From assembly GCA_024449915.1 (NCBI GenBank), contig JAMZAV010003223.1, positions 1 to 64,000 on the forward strand: a stretch of 64,000 nt of DNA. Reading direction: 5' to 3'. Position numbers and translations under genes: made by a program. The DNA comes from Sweltsa coloradensis. Taxonomy: Eukaryota > Arthropoda > Insecta > Plecoptera > Chloroperlidae. Each line of letters starts with the position of its first letter. Position 1 is the stretch's first letter. This document shows positions 36,761-48,345 of the stretch, piece by piece. The notes beneath the pieces were generated by a model. It saw only the letters and a program-made list of their open reading frames with translations. It did not search any database and was not told where the DNA came from.

Positions 36761-36955
36761 GCAATGTCAATCAATTGCAATAATTTGTTTTTTCTCCCCC
36801 AAACAATCACATTAGAAATACTTGCACCACACCCAATGACTAGTATTACTAGCCTATTAGATGTATTATATTAAACCTAAGGGGTCTTCTTATACAATCC
36901 CCAAAACTCATCAAATGAAATCTAGAACGAAAAATTTTCAGGTGGCAAGACCCCT

Positions 36956-37138
36956 GGGCCCCGATTCTATAACTTCTACTGGATTGGATTCGTAGGTAAT
37001 CGCACGAATCGAGCTTGTAGGCCTAAGTGATGAATCACTGTGTGTATATCATGGTAAACAGATTTGTTTGCTTTCGAGTTCGATTCGTGCGATTACCTAT
37101 GTGAATCCAATCCAGTAGAAGTTATAGAATAGGGCCCC
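36956..37138. mobile_element. MITE with ~57-bp near-perfect inverted ends
   Basis: GGGCCCCGATTCTATAAC, TTCTACTGGATTGGATTC, GTAATCGCACGAATCGA on the left; their inverted copies on the right. About 183 bp in all, mostly stem. Confidence 0.85.
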
Positions 37139-38439
37139 AGACCCTATTTTTTGTGTGTTGACATTTCATTAAACTGTATTACCTGTCTGACTTTGTTTTT
37201 TAAATATCGGTAGGCAACCACTGGAAATATTTTTCTGGGGAGAACACTGGAAAAAAGTTGCTTACCAGTACATATTTTAATGGTAAGAAATGTCCTTGGG
37301 TAATGACTCAATGAGTAGATTGCCCTAAAATATATTATTTAAGTTAGTGTAAGGCAAGTTATCCCAAAAGAGTAACAGATATGAAATTTAAATTAAATCT
37401 GCTCAAAAGTGTGTACGTAAACTAAAAGTGAATGACTTTTTTAATGAAATGGAAAGTTGATTTGGATTAAGGGCACGTCAACCGTTATGTCATAATGTGC
37501 CACTCTAGCCTAGGGGATGTGGGGAGGAAAGTCCCATGCTGGTCAGTACCTCGGGGTAGGGGAGGAAAGGGCGGTTCTCACATCGTGGTCTTCATCGTCT
37601 TTGTCATTGTTCGTGTGGTCATGGGCACCGTCAAGGGAAGGGGATGGGATGGGTCCCCAATGATGACTGCCAGAGCTTGCCTCTAGTTTCAGGGAGTACT
37701 CCCTTATTTACTAGCTGATATTTGGGAGATGAATTTCATCTCTTTCCTCGCCTTTTATGATTAGCAGAGCCAGGTTACTTTAAATTAAATGCATTTTAAT
37801 AAAAATTCTAAAATCTCAATGAAGTTAGGACGTGCATTATGAATTTATGATTAAAAAAGTGAAAAATTAAAAAAAAAAAATTGTTAGTCTTGCACCAAAT
37901 CGTCAGTTTCATTGAATTATCCTGGGCAACATTCGGTAAAAATTGGTTAGGCTGACAAGTAATTGCAAAAATACAATCACAGGCCTACTTAAAAACTTAA
38001 AAAAAACTTTGTTAAAATTAATTGAAAAATTTACACAAATGGAATAAGAGTTACCAAACGTCATTTAATAAGTAGGTACTCCAAAGGGCAGTGGTTAAAC
38101 CAATTTTCCACCAGAACGCAGAATGATCAAGGTTTGGTCACAGTTGTCTGGACGTTAATAAAATTCAAATTTCGAACAACATCCTTACGGTGGTACGTAT
38201 TTTTGTTGATGTATTCCCGCTGGAACCACAATGAAAAGAGTGCTGTAACCAAACCCCGATCATGCGAACCTGGCGTAGAATCAGGATGGTCGCAAATTGG
38301 CATTGCCCCATCATTGTAATGAATCAGTGTTTATAATTACACATTAACCAAATTAGTTACCTATACCAAAATGCATTATTTTTGTAAATAACGGGCACAA
38401 CACTGCTAAATTTAGAGAAACGTTCTACACATGTTAAGA
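37139..38439. other. No feature recognised
   Basis: Mixed sequence with a GT-rich patch near 37580-37660. The small frames at 37495 and 38134 show no family features. Confidence 0.35.
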
Positions 38440-38925
38440 CTAGGGAAACGCCAAAGTCGTTGTTAGACGAGTGAGTGAGCCGTGTGTTGAGTACCCGGTA
38501 ACATTTCTTTTCTTCCCCTTACCTTAAGCGGACGTTACACTGGGAAGTGAAAAGAAAAAGTGAAAGAGTAACTTTTTGGAAGTAGAGTTAGCATGTAGCT
38601 TATGGGGGGTCGGAAAGTTTTTACTTTTCGACTTCCCAGTGTAACAGCAACGGGAAAAGTCCCGTAAGCTAAATGTTAACTCTACTTCTAAAAAGCTACT
38701 TTTTCTCTTCACTTTTTCTTTTCACTTCCCAGTGTAACGTCCGCTTTAGGCCTCCCTAGCCTATCATAGGCTACAGTGGAGCATTATGGCCTAAACTATG
38801 GCCTAAACTTAAATACCCTATTATTTATATGAATATAATTATCAAACTTAAATGCAAAATATGTTCCCCGGTACTCAACACATGACTCGCTCACTCGTCT
38901 AACAACGACTTTGGCGTTTCCCTAG
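38440..38925. mobile_element. Helentron-like family C with 3'-type ends on both sides
   Basis: Left edge CTAGGGAAACGCCAAAGTCG, TTGTTAGACGAGTGAG, GTGTTGAGTACCCGG is the reverse complement of the right edge (CCGGTACTCAACACATG, CTCACTCGTCTAACAACG, hairpin, CGTTTCC, CTAG). Two tail-to-tail ends, or an element with long inverted termini. Contains a later MITE at 38527. Confidence 0.65.
38527..38745. mobile_element. MITE with TTA target duplication, ~90-bp inverted ends
   Basis: AGCGGACGTTACACTGGGAA, GTGAAAAGAAAAAGTGAA, GAAGTAGAGTTA(G/A)CAT on the left are matched inverted on the right. TTA on both sides (38524-38526, 38746-38748) fits PIF/Harbinger-type insertion. The 62-codon minus frame is inside and is not a gene. 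Confidence 0.82.
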
Positions 38926-39527
38926 TCTAGTTGGCTAAAGCGCCCTTATAGCCGAAATGTGGGAGACATGGGTTCAATCCCCTGGTCGGGAAAGATTTTG
39001 TAATTTCTGGATTGTATTTCAAAAATTATTAAACATGTTTTGAAATGCATATAACGCAGTGTAGTCCATCATCTGTGCAATAAACATAGCCAGTACGAAA
39101 TACGTGAAAATATTGCAAGGTTTACTCAATCTACGAGCGGAATTTGGGGGTACCTTGACGTGCAACATTCGACAGACCTTGCATGGGCACGGCATTTCAC
39201 AGCCAGGTAAATAACAAACAAAAAATATATTTTCAAAATCTAAACCATTGTCGTTAAAATAATTTCTAAACATTGGAAGCCTATTTTTCAATTTATTATT
39301 TCTTGTAGGTTTAAATCGCAATGGATCTAGCTGATTTTGTTAGCAGTTCTCAGAAAACTCGTACTGGATGTATGTTTAAAATTTCAGCGCAATCTGTTCA
39401 GCGATTCGGCTGATTTTCAACGTACACACGCACGCACGCAGATAAACAGAATAAGGGCCGTTAAGTTGAATGAAGATCACTCCGTTCGCTGCGCTCACTC
39501 GTTTAATGAGGGAGTGTAGTGAAGTCT
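38755..39527 (+). repeat. Compound repeat unit, copy 1 (second copy 57897-59090)
   Basis: Ordered blocks shared with 57897-59090: ATCAAACTTAAATGCAAA, the family-C 3' end, CTAGTCTAGTTGGCTAA with a tRNA-like head, TTTCTGGATTGTATTT, AAACATGTTTTGAAATGCAT, ATAACGCAGTGTA, GAGCGGAAT(T/G)TGGGGGTA, then repeat D ending GCTGCGCTCACTCGTTTAAT. The second copy contains an extra SINE. Confidence 0.75.
38928..39020 (+). mobile_element. tRNA-derived SINE (second type), copy 2
   Basis: TAGTTGGCTAAAGCG (A-box-like), GTGGGAGACATGGGTTC, AATCCCCTGGTCGGGA (B box region), then TTTCTGGATTGTATTTC. Part of the compound repeat. Confidence 0.6.
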
Positions 39528-39937
39528 TACAACTTAACTCAAATGAGTCAGAATCTGTATTTTTGTCTGTCTGTGAGTTCGATGAAAACCGGACGAACCA
39601 CTGAACCGATTGCGCTGAAAGTGAAACTTTAAACAAACATCTGGCACCAGTTTTGTGGGTACTGTTAACATTTTCAGACGCATGCACGCAGATAAACAGA
39701 ATAAGGGCCGTTTAAGTTGAATGGAGATCACTCCGTTCGCTGCGCTCACTCGTTTAATGAGGGAGCGTAGTGAAGTCTTACAAGTTACAACTTAACTCAA
39801 ATGAGTCAGAATCTGTATTTTTGTCTGTCTGCGAGTTCGATGAAAACCGGACGAACCACTGAACCGATTGCGCTGAAAGTGAAACTTTAAACAAACATCT
39901 GGCACCAGTTTTGTGGGTACTGTTAACATTTTCAGTA
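39424..39937 (+). repeat. Tandem duplication, ~253-bp unit, two copies
   Basis: Unit 1 from about 39424, unit 2 from about 39677. Each has GCAGATAAACAGAATAAGGG, GATCACTCCGTTCGCTGCGC, GTGAAGTCTTACAA, GAGTTCGATGAAAACCGG and GGGTACTGTTAACATTTTCA. Differences are few, so recent. Confidence 0.85.
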
Positions 39938-40459
39938 AAATCTGTAAAGATTTAAACGCACAAGAAATAATTAGGCCTATTAAAAATACTAGGTAGATTG
40001 AAAATGTGTAGCATTTAATTTAATGACAATGGCTAGGGACCCTGAGAAATAACAGATAAAAAGTTCTCATTTCGTTGTAAAAATCTTCAATTTCAGTTCA
40101 GTAGGTATATAAACTCAAGGAAATACATAATTGCATCATAAAATAGCACTGCAAACACCACCCTTCAAGCAAAATGAACACATGTATTAGTATTACCATA
40201 AACAAATATTTCGGCCATATAGAATCAACTTAATTGGAATTGCTAGGCTTGTTCGATAATAATATTTTCAACTGTCATGGTGAGAAGTGGAATCTAGGGT
40301 AGTCAGGGATAGCTTGGAAGGGTGGATGAGGACCAGTTAACTTGTTAAGAGATGTGACTCGGTTGGCACTGCTTGACAATGAATATAATGAAAAACAAGA
40401 AGTAATGATACTAGGTGATACTGGTACACAATTAAGTTAGTGTTCATACAGAACAGTAA
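39938..40459. other. No feature recognised
   Basis: Ordinary AT-rich sequence. A possible hAT-like word TCAGGGATAGC at about 40301 has no matched right end I trust. Confidence 0.3.
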
Positions 40460-41455
40460 TATAGTGTGATTCAGATAAGGTGGCGGCCGTCAAGGCCAAG
40501 CGAGAGCACGGACGCCAACGTTGACAATTTACATACAACTGGCATTAGGTAGGGCCTACCGTATTTGGTCACGTTATCGTGATATTTCATCACATAAATC
40601 AACATTTTATAAGCTGTGAATAAAGAAGTTCGTCCCACATAGTCAGTATTTTAGCGAAATAATGATTTTATTGATATTAATTTACCAGTTCATTTAATGA
40701 AAAAGTCATAAAATAGTTTCATGGCAGTTATCAAGGTTAGGCTCAGTAGCATGCTTGGCGTTGGTGCTGATATGAATAGTTAATAGACATAATATGTCCA
40801 TTCATATATTTTGACGTGCTGTACCACTCGTTCAATAGTTCACGGGCGCAAATACAGGAAGGTTGAGAAACAAATGTTAAAACTACAAAATCAAAGGAAC
40901 AAAAAAAAAGTGATTTTAATTTTAATTTTAAAAAATTACCGTTTTCAGCATCCTATGATTTTCAACAAATTATTATATTGTAGAACCGGAACCGGAAACT
41001 TTAAGAACCGTTAAGAACCGGTTCTCATGGAACCTTTATACATTAGGAACCGGAACCGTTATAAAATTAGGAAGTGGAACCAGAACCGGAACCGGAACCT
41101 TTATGAATAAAGGTTCCAATCCCTGATTTTAAGTAATCACGATTACGAAAGTGTTTTTTTGCCTTGTTGGTTATGCTGTGTCCAAAGTTCCAGCTGTTTA
41201 TAATGCCAACCTCGCCAGATGTGATGTCAATGTTTAGGAGCATCAAAATGTCTTGATTTTATTCGTACACTTCATAAATACTTTATTTTTAGGATATATT
41301 GGGCAAGGCTTGGCTTTAAAATAGTCGTGTTTTTCTCCGAAAGCAGTTTTAGAGACCGTTATTTTATTTACTTTTTGCCAATCCTGTGGCCATAGTGCGT
41401 GGACGACAGTGCTGCGATCCCTCGGCGACCGCCACCTTATCTGAATCACACTATA
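40460..41455. mobile_element. Transposon with TATAGTGTGATTCAG ends
   Basis: TATAGTGTGATTCAGATAAG, GTGGCGG at the left is matched by CCGCCAC, CTTATCTGAATCACACTATA at the right (27 bp, perfect over most). Inside the right half lies a patch of GGAACCGGAACC words (40983-41105) and AATCCCTGATTTT, which look like part of another hAT. No transposase. Confidence 0.78.
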
Positions 41456-41727
41456 TTTAGCTAGGAATTAAACTGGCTCTAGGCTTAGACAACGGCATCA
41501 ATACGGCAACGGGAAAAAACTGGAAGACACCCCACACCACCTTCCTCTGCCTTCCACACTCGTCGGGCCTCCTACCTTCAGTTCGACTAATCGATTGTCT
41601 CACTAAAAAATATTACACATCAATAACACAACTATGTATTCGTTAAAATAGAAATGTTGATTTCTATGCCCAATTGTCAAATTAATTGCATATTTTGGAG
41701 CTAAAACTTGCAGAATACGTAATACTA

Positions 41728-41967
41728 ATAGACGATTTTCAAAATCACCAGCGCCCTCTATATCCCGCGCGCAAAGCATTGTGGGAGAAAGGGCATTTAC
41801 ACGCTAACGCTAAATGCCATATTATGCTCAGGTGTGTGGAGAACTGTGTTTCCAACAATGGCAGTGCAGTCCGCCACAATCCCAATCATATGACATTTAT
41901 CATGTAAATGCCCTTTCTCCCATGCGTTGCAACGGAGCGCGCATGCCAGATAATTCTGAAAATGATC
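41728..41967. mobile_element. MITE with inverted GGGAGAAAGGGCATTTACA arms
   Basis: GTGGGAGAAAGGGCATTTAC at about 41780 and GTAAATGCCCTTTCTCCC at about 41905, with GCGCGC and GATTTTCA/TGAAAATGAT outside. The 73-codon frame 41686-41907 spans it and is not a gene. Confidence 0.7.
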
Positions 41968-42248
41968 TATTGCATGATTTGCTCTAATTTAGCTACATCT
42001 ACACTTTCACCTTGCTATCAAGCAAATTAAAGTAATTTTCAAGTACAAGTTTTGAGTCGGTATCGGTAACAGCATTTTATTATTATTGATTGAAATTGCC
42101 GTAAAAATGTGTTCTGACTGGGGTTTGAAGTTGAACCCAGATGAGTATTGACAATTGTTGATAATATGGATGCCCATAGAGATTGATATTTATTTACAGT
42201 AAATTATTTTCAATATCAATATTTGTATTTTGTATTGCAATATTTCAG

Positions 42249-42407
42249 GATTGTATACACACAATAAACTTCAAAACTCCCAAATCAAATCTTGATCTTG
42301 GGTTTGCACTGAGTGCCATATCGTTTGGTTCAATTAGTAGTCGCCTTGGAAGCCGAGAAAAGGAAAAGGATTTGAACATAGATTGGCAAGGCATACAAAC
42401 AAAATGA
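42249..42407 (+). CDS. Possible 3'-terminal coding exon, unassigned
   Basis: After an acceptor-like tttcag at 42248 there are 52 codons to TGA: DCIHTINFKTPKSNLDLGF, then SAISFGSISSRLGSREK and DLNIDWQGIQTK. Non-repetitive, plausible composition. No family recognised and no partner exon found. Confidence 0.25.
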   Translation, partial: DCIHTINFKTPKSNLDLGFALSAISFGSISSRLGSREKEKDLNIDWQGIQTK

Positions 42408-42741
42408 AGTGTAGGTAGTTTTATTTTAGTTTATGCATTTATTGTCGATTGAAATTAAAGTTTGGCCCGGAGAATACAGAATTACCGGGACTGTACAAAA
42501 GTACTACTATCGATGCTTTACTCTCACAATTACAAAATAATATACTGCTATGTTATTCAAGTGTGCCTTACTTAAATGTATGAATTTCAATCGCTGACGT
42601 TGGTTCAATAATGTAAAATAATTCCCTTGACATCTTCATTAATGGTTATAACTTATTTATGTTCCGGTGGCAGTACAAACTGCATTGTCTACAACCAGGC
42701 CCACTGTACTTACTGCACAATGCTACCGTACACAGTTAAAT

Positions 42742-43517
42742 TAGGGTGACCATAATCCTAAAAGTAAAAACCGGGACACATGTACTTTCGTTTTGTATGG
42801 ACTTGCGTGGGCTAACCGGGGTCTGGGGCGAAGCCCCAGCCGCCGGAGGCGGAAAATTTTTGGGGTAATTTTTCCCCAAGATAGCCTGTAGTGAGATCTG
42901 AGACAGGTTGGGTTGGGGTTGGCCTTTGCTTTGAGAGTGTGGTGCAAGTAGAAAAGTCAGGTCCCAGCAAATTATAAATAGTCCTTTCTTAATGAAGTGC
43001 CACTCGGCCGAATATTTTTCTTGAAACGAACATTTCCGTTTCGGTTTCGGCATAATGCTTCCTACTCACACGGCACAATATCACTGACAGACACAACACA
43101 ACCGAACAGTAGCTCAATCAGAGCGAGACTGACGAAAGTCACGAAACAACCCCGCGTGCACTGCACAGTAGAATAGCCTCTGCCTAGGCTGTCTCAAGGT
43201 TGCAACTTGCTTCTCGAGAGTGGAGTGGGTTGGGCCGTTGGGCGGGCGGCGAGCGCGGCCTCTTTGGTCGCGTCTCGCGTTGCAAGAATACTCTGTTGTC
43301 TGCTGCGCGAGTGGTTACTTTTAAAAAAGAACGGCGCTTCGCGCTCAAAGAATACTGAAAAGTGAAAATTAACGAATTTTCACGGAAAATAGGAGATTTT
43401 ATTTGTTGTGACAAATCCGGGACAATTACATGTCCCGGGTGGTGTCTCTCGGGACACCGGGACAGATACCCGAAAACCGGGACTGTCCTGGGAAAACCGG
43501 GACGTCTGGTCACCCTA
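42742..43517. mobile_element. hAT element, TAGGGTGACCA ends, 8-bp duplication
   Basis: TAGGGTGACCA at the left; TGGTCACCCTA at the right. AGTTAAAT at 42734-42741 and 43518-43525, perfect. Near the ends are CCGGGACA words; at about 42818 the GC palindrome GGGGCGAAGCCCC, which the element at 44134 also carries. The 105- and 109-codon minus frames here have no transposase features. Confidence 0.88.
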
Positions 43518-43775
43518 AGTTAAATAGAAACGTAATGGGCATGGGCTATCACTATCTACTATATTATCTAGGCCTAATGGCCTACCCCTGTAATTCAAAT
43601 TCATAGGGATCTATAAAAAACTAATAGAAAATTAACATTGCCTTGATCATAGGCTACCCTAAGCTCTTATAGAGATAAACATAAATTTGAATTACCGCAG
43701 ATCCGTATTTGAGTTTGAATGAACAAGGGTTGACTGTAGTCAGTAGGCCTTAGCAAGCTACCAATAATTCAATGA

Positions 43776-44917
43776 CTTCTATGCTCGGACTACTCGGTAC
43801 GAGCTCGTTCGGTGCGAGCTTATTTTGCTTGATAAACGCTCTGCTGATGCGCACCCGTCTCGGCTCGCGTTCCCTTTTCGTCTAGCAACACAAACCGAGC
43901 CAGCTCGGTTGATATGACCTGAAATTTGACTGCTAAACCCAATTGAGCTCAAATATGCGAACTCGCAGCCATTTTCTTTGTAATCGTCCAATCACAGCCA
44001 CTGCTTCCAACAACATCAATAACCGTTACAAACAGCTGTGTATTGATACATTTAGCAAGCGGTGACATTTCTAAACCTTTTAGCTCGGACTGAGATAGTC
44101 CGTTCTGAAAGCTCTTGATAAACATTAGCGAACTAGGGTTGCCAACCGTCCGGAATTTCTCCGGACAGTCCTGATTTTGATGCCTTTGTCCGGAAAGAGG
44201 AATTGCCTCATTCCGGACGGCACTTTGTCCGGAATTTGTGAAAAAGTCATATTTGTACTACATTTTATTGAATTTTAGAGTATTGCAGTGAATTAGTGTT
44301 TTTTTCTCTCTAAAGTTGGTACATCAGTTGGTTTGGTAATTTGGAATAAAGTTAGTTTCTTTCATGTAGCCGCCTTTTCGTAGTCCTACTCCTAGCTAGT
44401 CGTGCTCGTAACCTCTATGCTCGTGACTGCCCTGTCCCACTACCCCTCCCTAACCCCTTTGTATTGTATGCGCACTTGGCGAGGCGCAGGCGCTACAACA
44501 TGAGATTTCAGTATTAGTTAGTTAGTATTAGTCCGTTTGTTTAGCGACCGTGGCCAGACGTGTCGGCACTGAACGTACAGTGAGCGATTTTCCTGTGCTT
44601 TCTGTCGGATTGTTGCATCGTGAAATGGAACTGGTAGGCAATTCGCCTCCCAAAAAGAAGAATTAAAACTTGGATATATCCAAGTCATTGAATCTTTAAA
44701 TCACGTAACCGGCTGTTTTGAAGGTTAAAAGAGTCCAAAAAATTTTCGCCTCCGCCGGCTGGGGCTTCGCCCCAGACCCCTTGTGTGCCCACTAAAATTC
44801 GAGATTTGTCCGGAATTCTAGTTGACCCAAGTTGGTAACCCTATAGCGAACTGAGATTGGAAATCCAGCACGCATCAAGTAGTCCGAGCCCAGCTCGCCT
44901 GATAAACGTAGTGAATG
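43776..44917. mobile_element. Outer element around the hAT at 44134
   Basis: GCTCGGACTACTCGG at about 43784 and AGTAGTCCGAGCCCAGC at about 44878 are inverted, as are CTTGATAAACGCT and CCTGATAAACGTA. GCTCGGACTGAG and GATAAACATTAGCG sit near the centre. Exact edges not resolved. Confidence 0.45.
44134..44843. mobile_element. hAT element, TAGGGTTGCCAAC ends, 8-bp duplication
   Basis: TAGGGTTGCCAACCG at the left; GTTGGTAACCCTA at the right. TAGCGAAC at 44126-44133 and 44844-44851, perfect. TCCGGA words cluster near both ends. Carries near 44750 the block CCTCCGCCGG and GGGGCTTCGCCCC, the reverse complement of the block in the element at 42742. Confidence 0.88.
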
Positions 44918-45104
44918 GTGAATTCTGGAAATATATCCAACTTTATAGTTGATGTAGGGATACCAGGGCTTTGGCCACATATCTCAACAATTAATTAGTT
45001 GTTAGAAATGAGGTCACATCATGGAGGTTACATCTGGTACAATTAAAAACAAAATGCCATGTAAAAATTAGGAAGTTGCGTTAAACTCGTGATGTAACAT
45101 TTCA

Positions 45105-45396
45105 GCAAATGGGACAATATTGTACAATGCTATGTATAATACATTGTAGAGGCGCGTGCCAATATTCAGCGTCCGACTTTGCTTCAGTAGTAGACAGTCC
45201 TGAAATCTATCCGTGTTTTACTTTTATGCCTATGGAATTGCTTGTAAGCCAAGTCAATTTTACAAAGCCGCTGAATGTTGGCTTGCGTCTTAGGTCTATT
45301 CAAATACTGGGGTCATACAGTAGCATTGGTATTTGTTGGAACATGCTACAAGCCTACAATGGGTCAATTCTATTAATTGTTTACCTTGGCCCTTAG
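45105..45396 (+). CDS. Unassigned 95-codon frame, possible exon
   Basis: Opens right after an acceptor-like catttcag and runs to TAG. Contains SASDFASVVDSPEIYPCF, then FTKPLNVGLRLRSIQILG. It does not overlap a repeat that I recognise. No family assigned; it may be chance. Confidence 0.22.
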
Positions 45397-46098
45397 AGCC
45401 CACATTTTCCAATGAGTAGGTACATATTTTCAACTCAGCCGAGTTACCAGTTTTTTAAATAGACTAATAAATAATATTATGCAACTCAAAGTGGGTTACG
45501 TAATTACAATCCATTAATTAGACCTAATCATTTTTATTTTTATTCTATTCTTGCACATATTGTATTCTCTTTGTTCTTAAAATTATCCAAAATAAAATAA
45601 TATCGAGTGTGCCATTTTCTAAAAAGTCATCTTAAATTGTAAAACATAAAGCTAAGCCTAGTAGCTAGTAAATAACATAAAAATTATAAATTGGTAACGT
45701 AATTTGTATATTTTTGTTTGAGTCAAGTGATTGGCTTAGGCCTACATGATAATTGAAATAAAATGGTCATGTATCATGGAAACACAAAATGCATTAATAA
45801 TTGTCCTCCTATTGATTCACTACCTAGTGCTGGAAATGGCGTTACTACATGCGATGCCTTTCTCGCTGTAATCTATTGCTATATGCTTTGGAGACTAAAT
45901 TCCATGAATCCATATACCGATCCATGCACATTGCTATGCATTTCTGTTCCGAGCTGTCGAGTGATGTTCCTGGCTTACTAATGCATTTCTTGAAACACTT
46001 CTCTGTCATTTTCTGAAAACATAAAAGGAGATACTGTAGCCTGGCACACTTGGATTCTAACTCCTAGTGGAGAACAACCTATCTTGAAAGCATTTCAG
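45397..46098. other. No feature recognised
   Basis: AT-rich. The 72-codon frame at 45763 has no supporting features. Confidence 0.3.
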
Positions 46099-46240
46099 TT
46101 CAGTTCAGTTCATCATAGATTTTATTCGCATGCTTTTTTTTTTTATACATACATGTTTCACACACATTACACTATTATAAAAATACAAAAAACATACATG
46201 CAAAATAGTTCCTACTTGATTGGATGCTCTGGCTTGGAGC
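46099..46240 (-). repeat. LINE 3' end with short tandem tail
   Basis: On the minus strand it ends GAATAAAATCTATGATGAAC, TGAACTGAACTGAA. A pentamer/hexamer tail after an AATAAAATCTATGA-like word is typical of CR1/L2-type LINE 3' ends. The body upstream is not coding. Confidence 0.4.
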
Positions 46241-46389
46241 CATCCTAGCACCAAGGTACATAATAAATTCTAAGGTTGTTCCGAATTAGGTAGCCTTGTT
46301 GATTGTGGCACTGTCTGCGAGTGGAATCGTGTCCAGCTTGATTAATTGGTATTTCATACTTAAATATGCCGGTCTAGCTGGTCATTGTT

Positions 46390-46515
46390 CGCTTATCAAT
46401 GGTTTTGGCGCCTACAGGGTTGGCTTCGTCTGCTTTAAATTTAATGTCTCCCACTGAAAATCAGTTATATGACTGAGTGGGTAGACTCTAAATTACGAAT
46501 TTATTTATTTTTAAT
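46390..46515 (+). mobile_element. Gly-tRNA SINE, 3' part, forward copy
   Basis: GCCTACAGGGTTGGCTTCG, GTCTCCCACTGAAAATCAG, GACTGAGTGGGTAGACTC, AATTTATTTATTT. The only copy of this SINE on the + strand in the window. Confidence 0.7.
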
Positions 46516-47399
46516 TTATTTAATAAAAAGTTGTGTCAGCCTACATAGACTGTCAAGAGTGCGTGTGATGGAATTATGGTGAAGGATTATTACACAATGT
46601 TTTGTTTTGAGAGCTAGTGTTACTGTAATAATACCGTCATGTTACATCAGAAAAGTAGGCCTAGTGTTTTAGTGAGGATTTAAAATGATGACTAGGCCTA
46701 TTTGAATGTAGGCCCAGGCCTATTTCATGAACAAGTTCCATCCATGAAGTATTCCCCATTAGGGGAAATGTTGTTTTTCCAACGTTGCTCTTCTTGCCCA
46801 GTTGAACATTTGAACGCAATTGTATGTAGTGGAAGATGTGGCCCTCAAGTGTAGTTGGTTTTGCATTTGGCTGTACATCCGCCTCTGATTAGATTGTCAA
46901 ATAAAGACTCATAGCCCACCCAGACAAATAAGTTTTGAGTGGCCTAACAGAGGGGTAGGCCTAGATCGTGGGATCTTACCCTGGTCAAGGGGCAGAGCCA
47001 CTGGTGGGGGGTTTGGCCCTGTTTGGGGTTTATTGTGTATGGGTGGTCATAATATGAACAGTAATATTTTCTTTTAGTTGTAGGAAAGAGTAAGATTATT
47101 GTCTGTGGTGTGGGCAGGCAGGGACGAGGATCGTAGTAGGGCCTAATAGTTAGTAAAATAAGGCTGTGGGTAAAGGTGACTGTAACAGCCATGGACGAAG
47201 CAAGTGCTAAGAATTGACTAGAAGCTAAGCCTAGGCCCCAACTTTGTCTTGCCGCTATTTTTTCTCTCAGGACTTTACTTAGGGCTGTTGAAGGTGTAGG
47301 GCCTAGGCTAGCCAGCTGGCACTTCTAGGCCAGGCCTTTGTGTATTATGTATCCCCTTGGCAGCAGGCCTACAAGCTATCTGTGCAATTGTATTGGGAG
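46516..47399. other. No feature recognised
   Basis: Many AGGCCTA words, a T-run, and a palindromic GGCCCAGGCC near 46712. The minus frame at 46944-47192 shows no domain. Confidence 0.3.
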
Positions 47400-47475
47400 G
47401 ATAAATAAATAAATAAATCCGTTTTTAAGAGTCTACCCACTAAGTCACATAATTGATTTTCAGTAGATGCATCTG
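47400..47475 (-). mobile_element. Gly-tRNA SINE, tail fragment
   Basis: ATAAATAAATAAATAAATCC, AGAGTCTACCCACTAAG, TGATTTTCAGTAGATGC. Diverged 3' end only. Confidence 0.6.
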
Positions 47476-47624
47476 AAAGTCCTTTACAATACCTAGCTTT
47501 CACAAATCTTACCAGCCTCAGCCTGTCGGTAGGTCTATTCTCCTAAGGTCTTACATACATAACATTTCTTAACAATTACTAATGAGCCCTTCCGCCCGGT
47601 GGCAACCACTTACTCCCCCCAGAC

Positions 47625-47719
47625 CTAATTTCTGTCCTCCCCTAAATACAATCTAAATTCCCTCAAAGACCCACTATCTACAACATTCCCAGACAAGTCA
47701 TTCCACGGTAACCTGTAGC
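47625..47719 (-). pseudogene. LINE ORF2 C-terminal scrap
   Basis: Minus strand RLPWNDLSGNVVDSGSLR, then EFRLYLGEDRN and a stop. It keeps frame over 31 codons and matches the copy at 10069-10137. Confidence 0.65.
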
Positions 47720-47762
47720 AGAGCGGACGGGGGTATTATAGCGGCTAATACTCCCACCTACC

Positions 47763-47895
47763 AAAACCTTTAACGTTGCTTTTTTTAAATCAAAAGTACA
47801 TTCTAAACCTTTAACGTCGCTATTTTAAGCGAAAGTACTTTTCCGTTGAAAGTCCTTTATATTAAAATAGCGACGTTAAAGGTTTTTTTGGTGGA
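47763..47895. mobile_element. MITE, AACGTCGCTATTTTAA family, copy 2
   Basis: CAAAACCTTTAACGTTGC at the left, a second CTAAACCTTTAACGTCGC inside, and GCGACGTTAAAGGTTTTTTT at the right. Looks like a tandem or nested pair. Confidence 0.65.
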
Positions 47896-48255
47896 GTATT
47901 AGCCATACCCACGTACTCTCTACTACAGGTTTACCCATTCCACTCCTAGCAGTCCTTTCCAAGAAACCGTACCGACACAGATCCGTTCTTACTAGGCCTA
48001 GGGCCTACTTGATGCTGGAACTTCCATGAATGATCCCCCCTACCCCTGTAAAGCCCTTCCTGCAGCCTATTGCGGATGTCCCCCTACTTCCCCTAGCCGA
48101 CCTGTAGGCCTACATATTGCACAACCTAGCCTCCCTTCTTCTTCCCTCTAATGACTCTCCCACCCCAACTCTCCTAACATTGCAGTGACCCCTGTCATAT
48201 AGGTACTCTTTTCGGTTGTATGGACATTTTTTTTATGTGTAGGCCTACCGGGACC

Positions 48256-48345
48256 CTACAAAACCTTTAACGTCGCTATTTTAAATCTAAAGAGCCCTAG
48301 CCCTACCTACAAAACCTTTAAAAAGTCGCTATTAAAATCTAAAAG
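48256..48345. mobile_element. MITE, AACGTCGCTATTTTAA family, half copies
   Basis: Two direct half-copies: AAAACCTTTAACGTCGCTA, TTTTAAATCTAAA and, after 30 bases, AAAACCTTTAAAAAGTCGC, TA. No right end. Confidence 0.55.

Noticed and set aside
42736..43513. 105- and 109-codon minus frames
   Set aside because: They lie within a hAT element with a proven target duplication and have no transposase motif.
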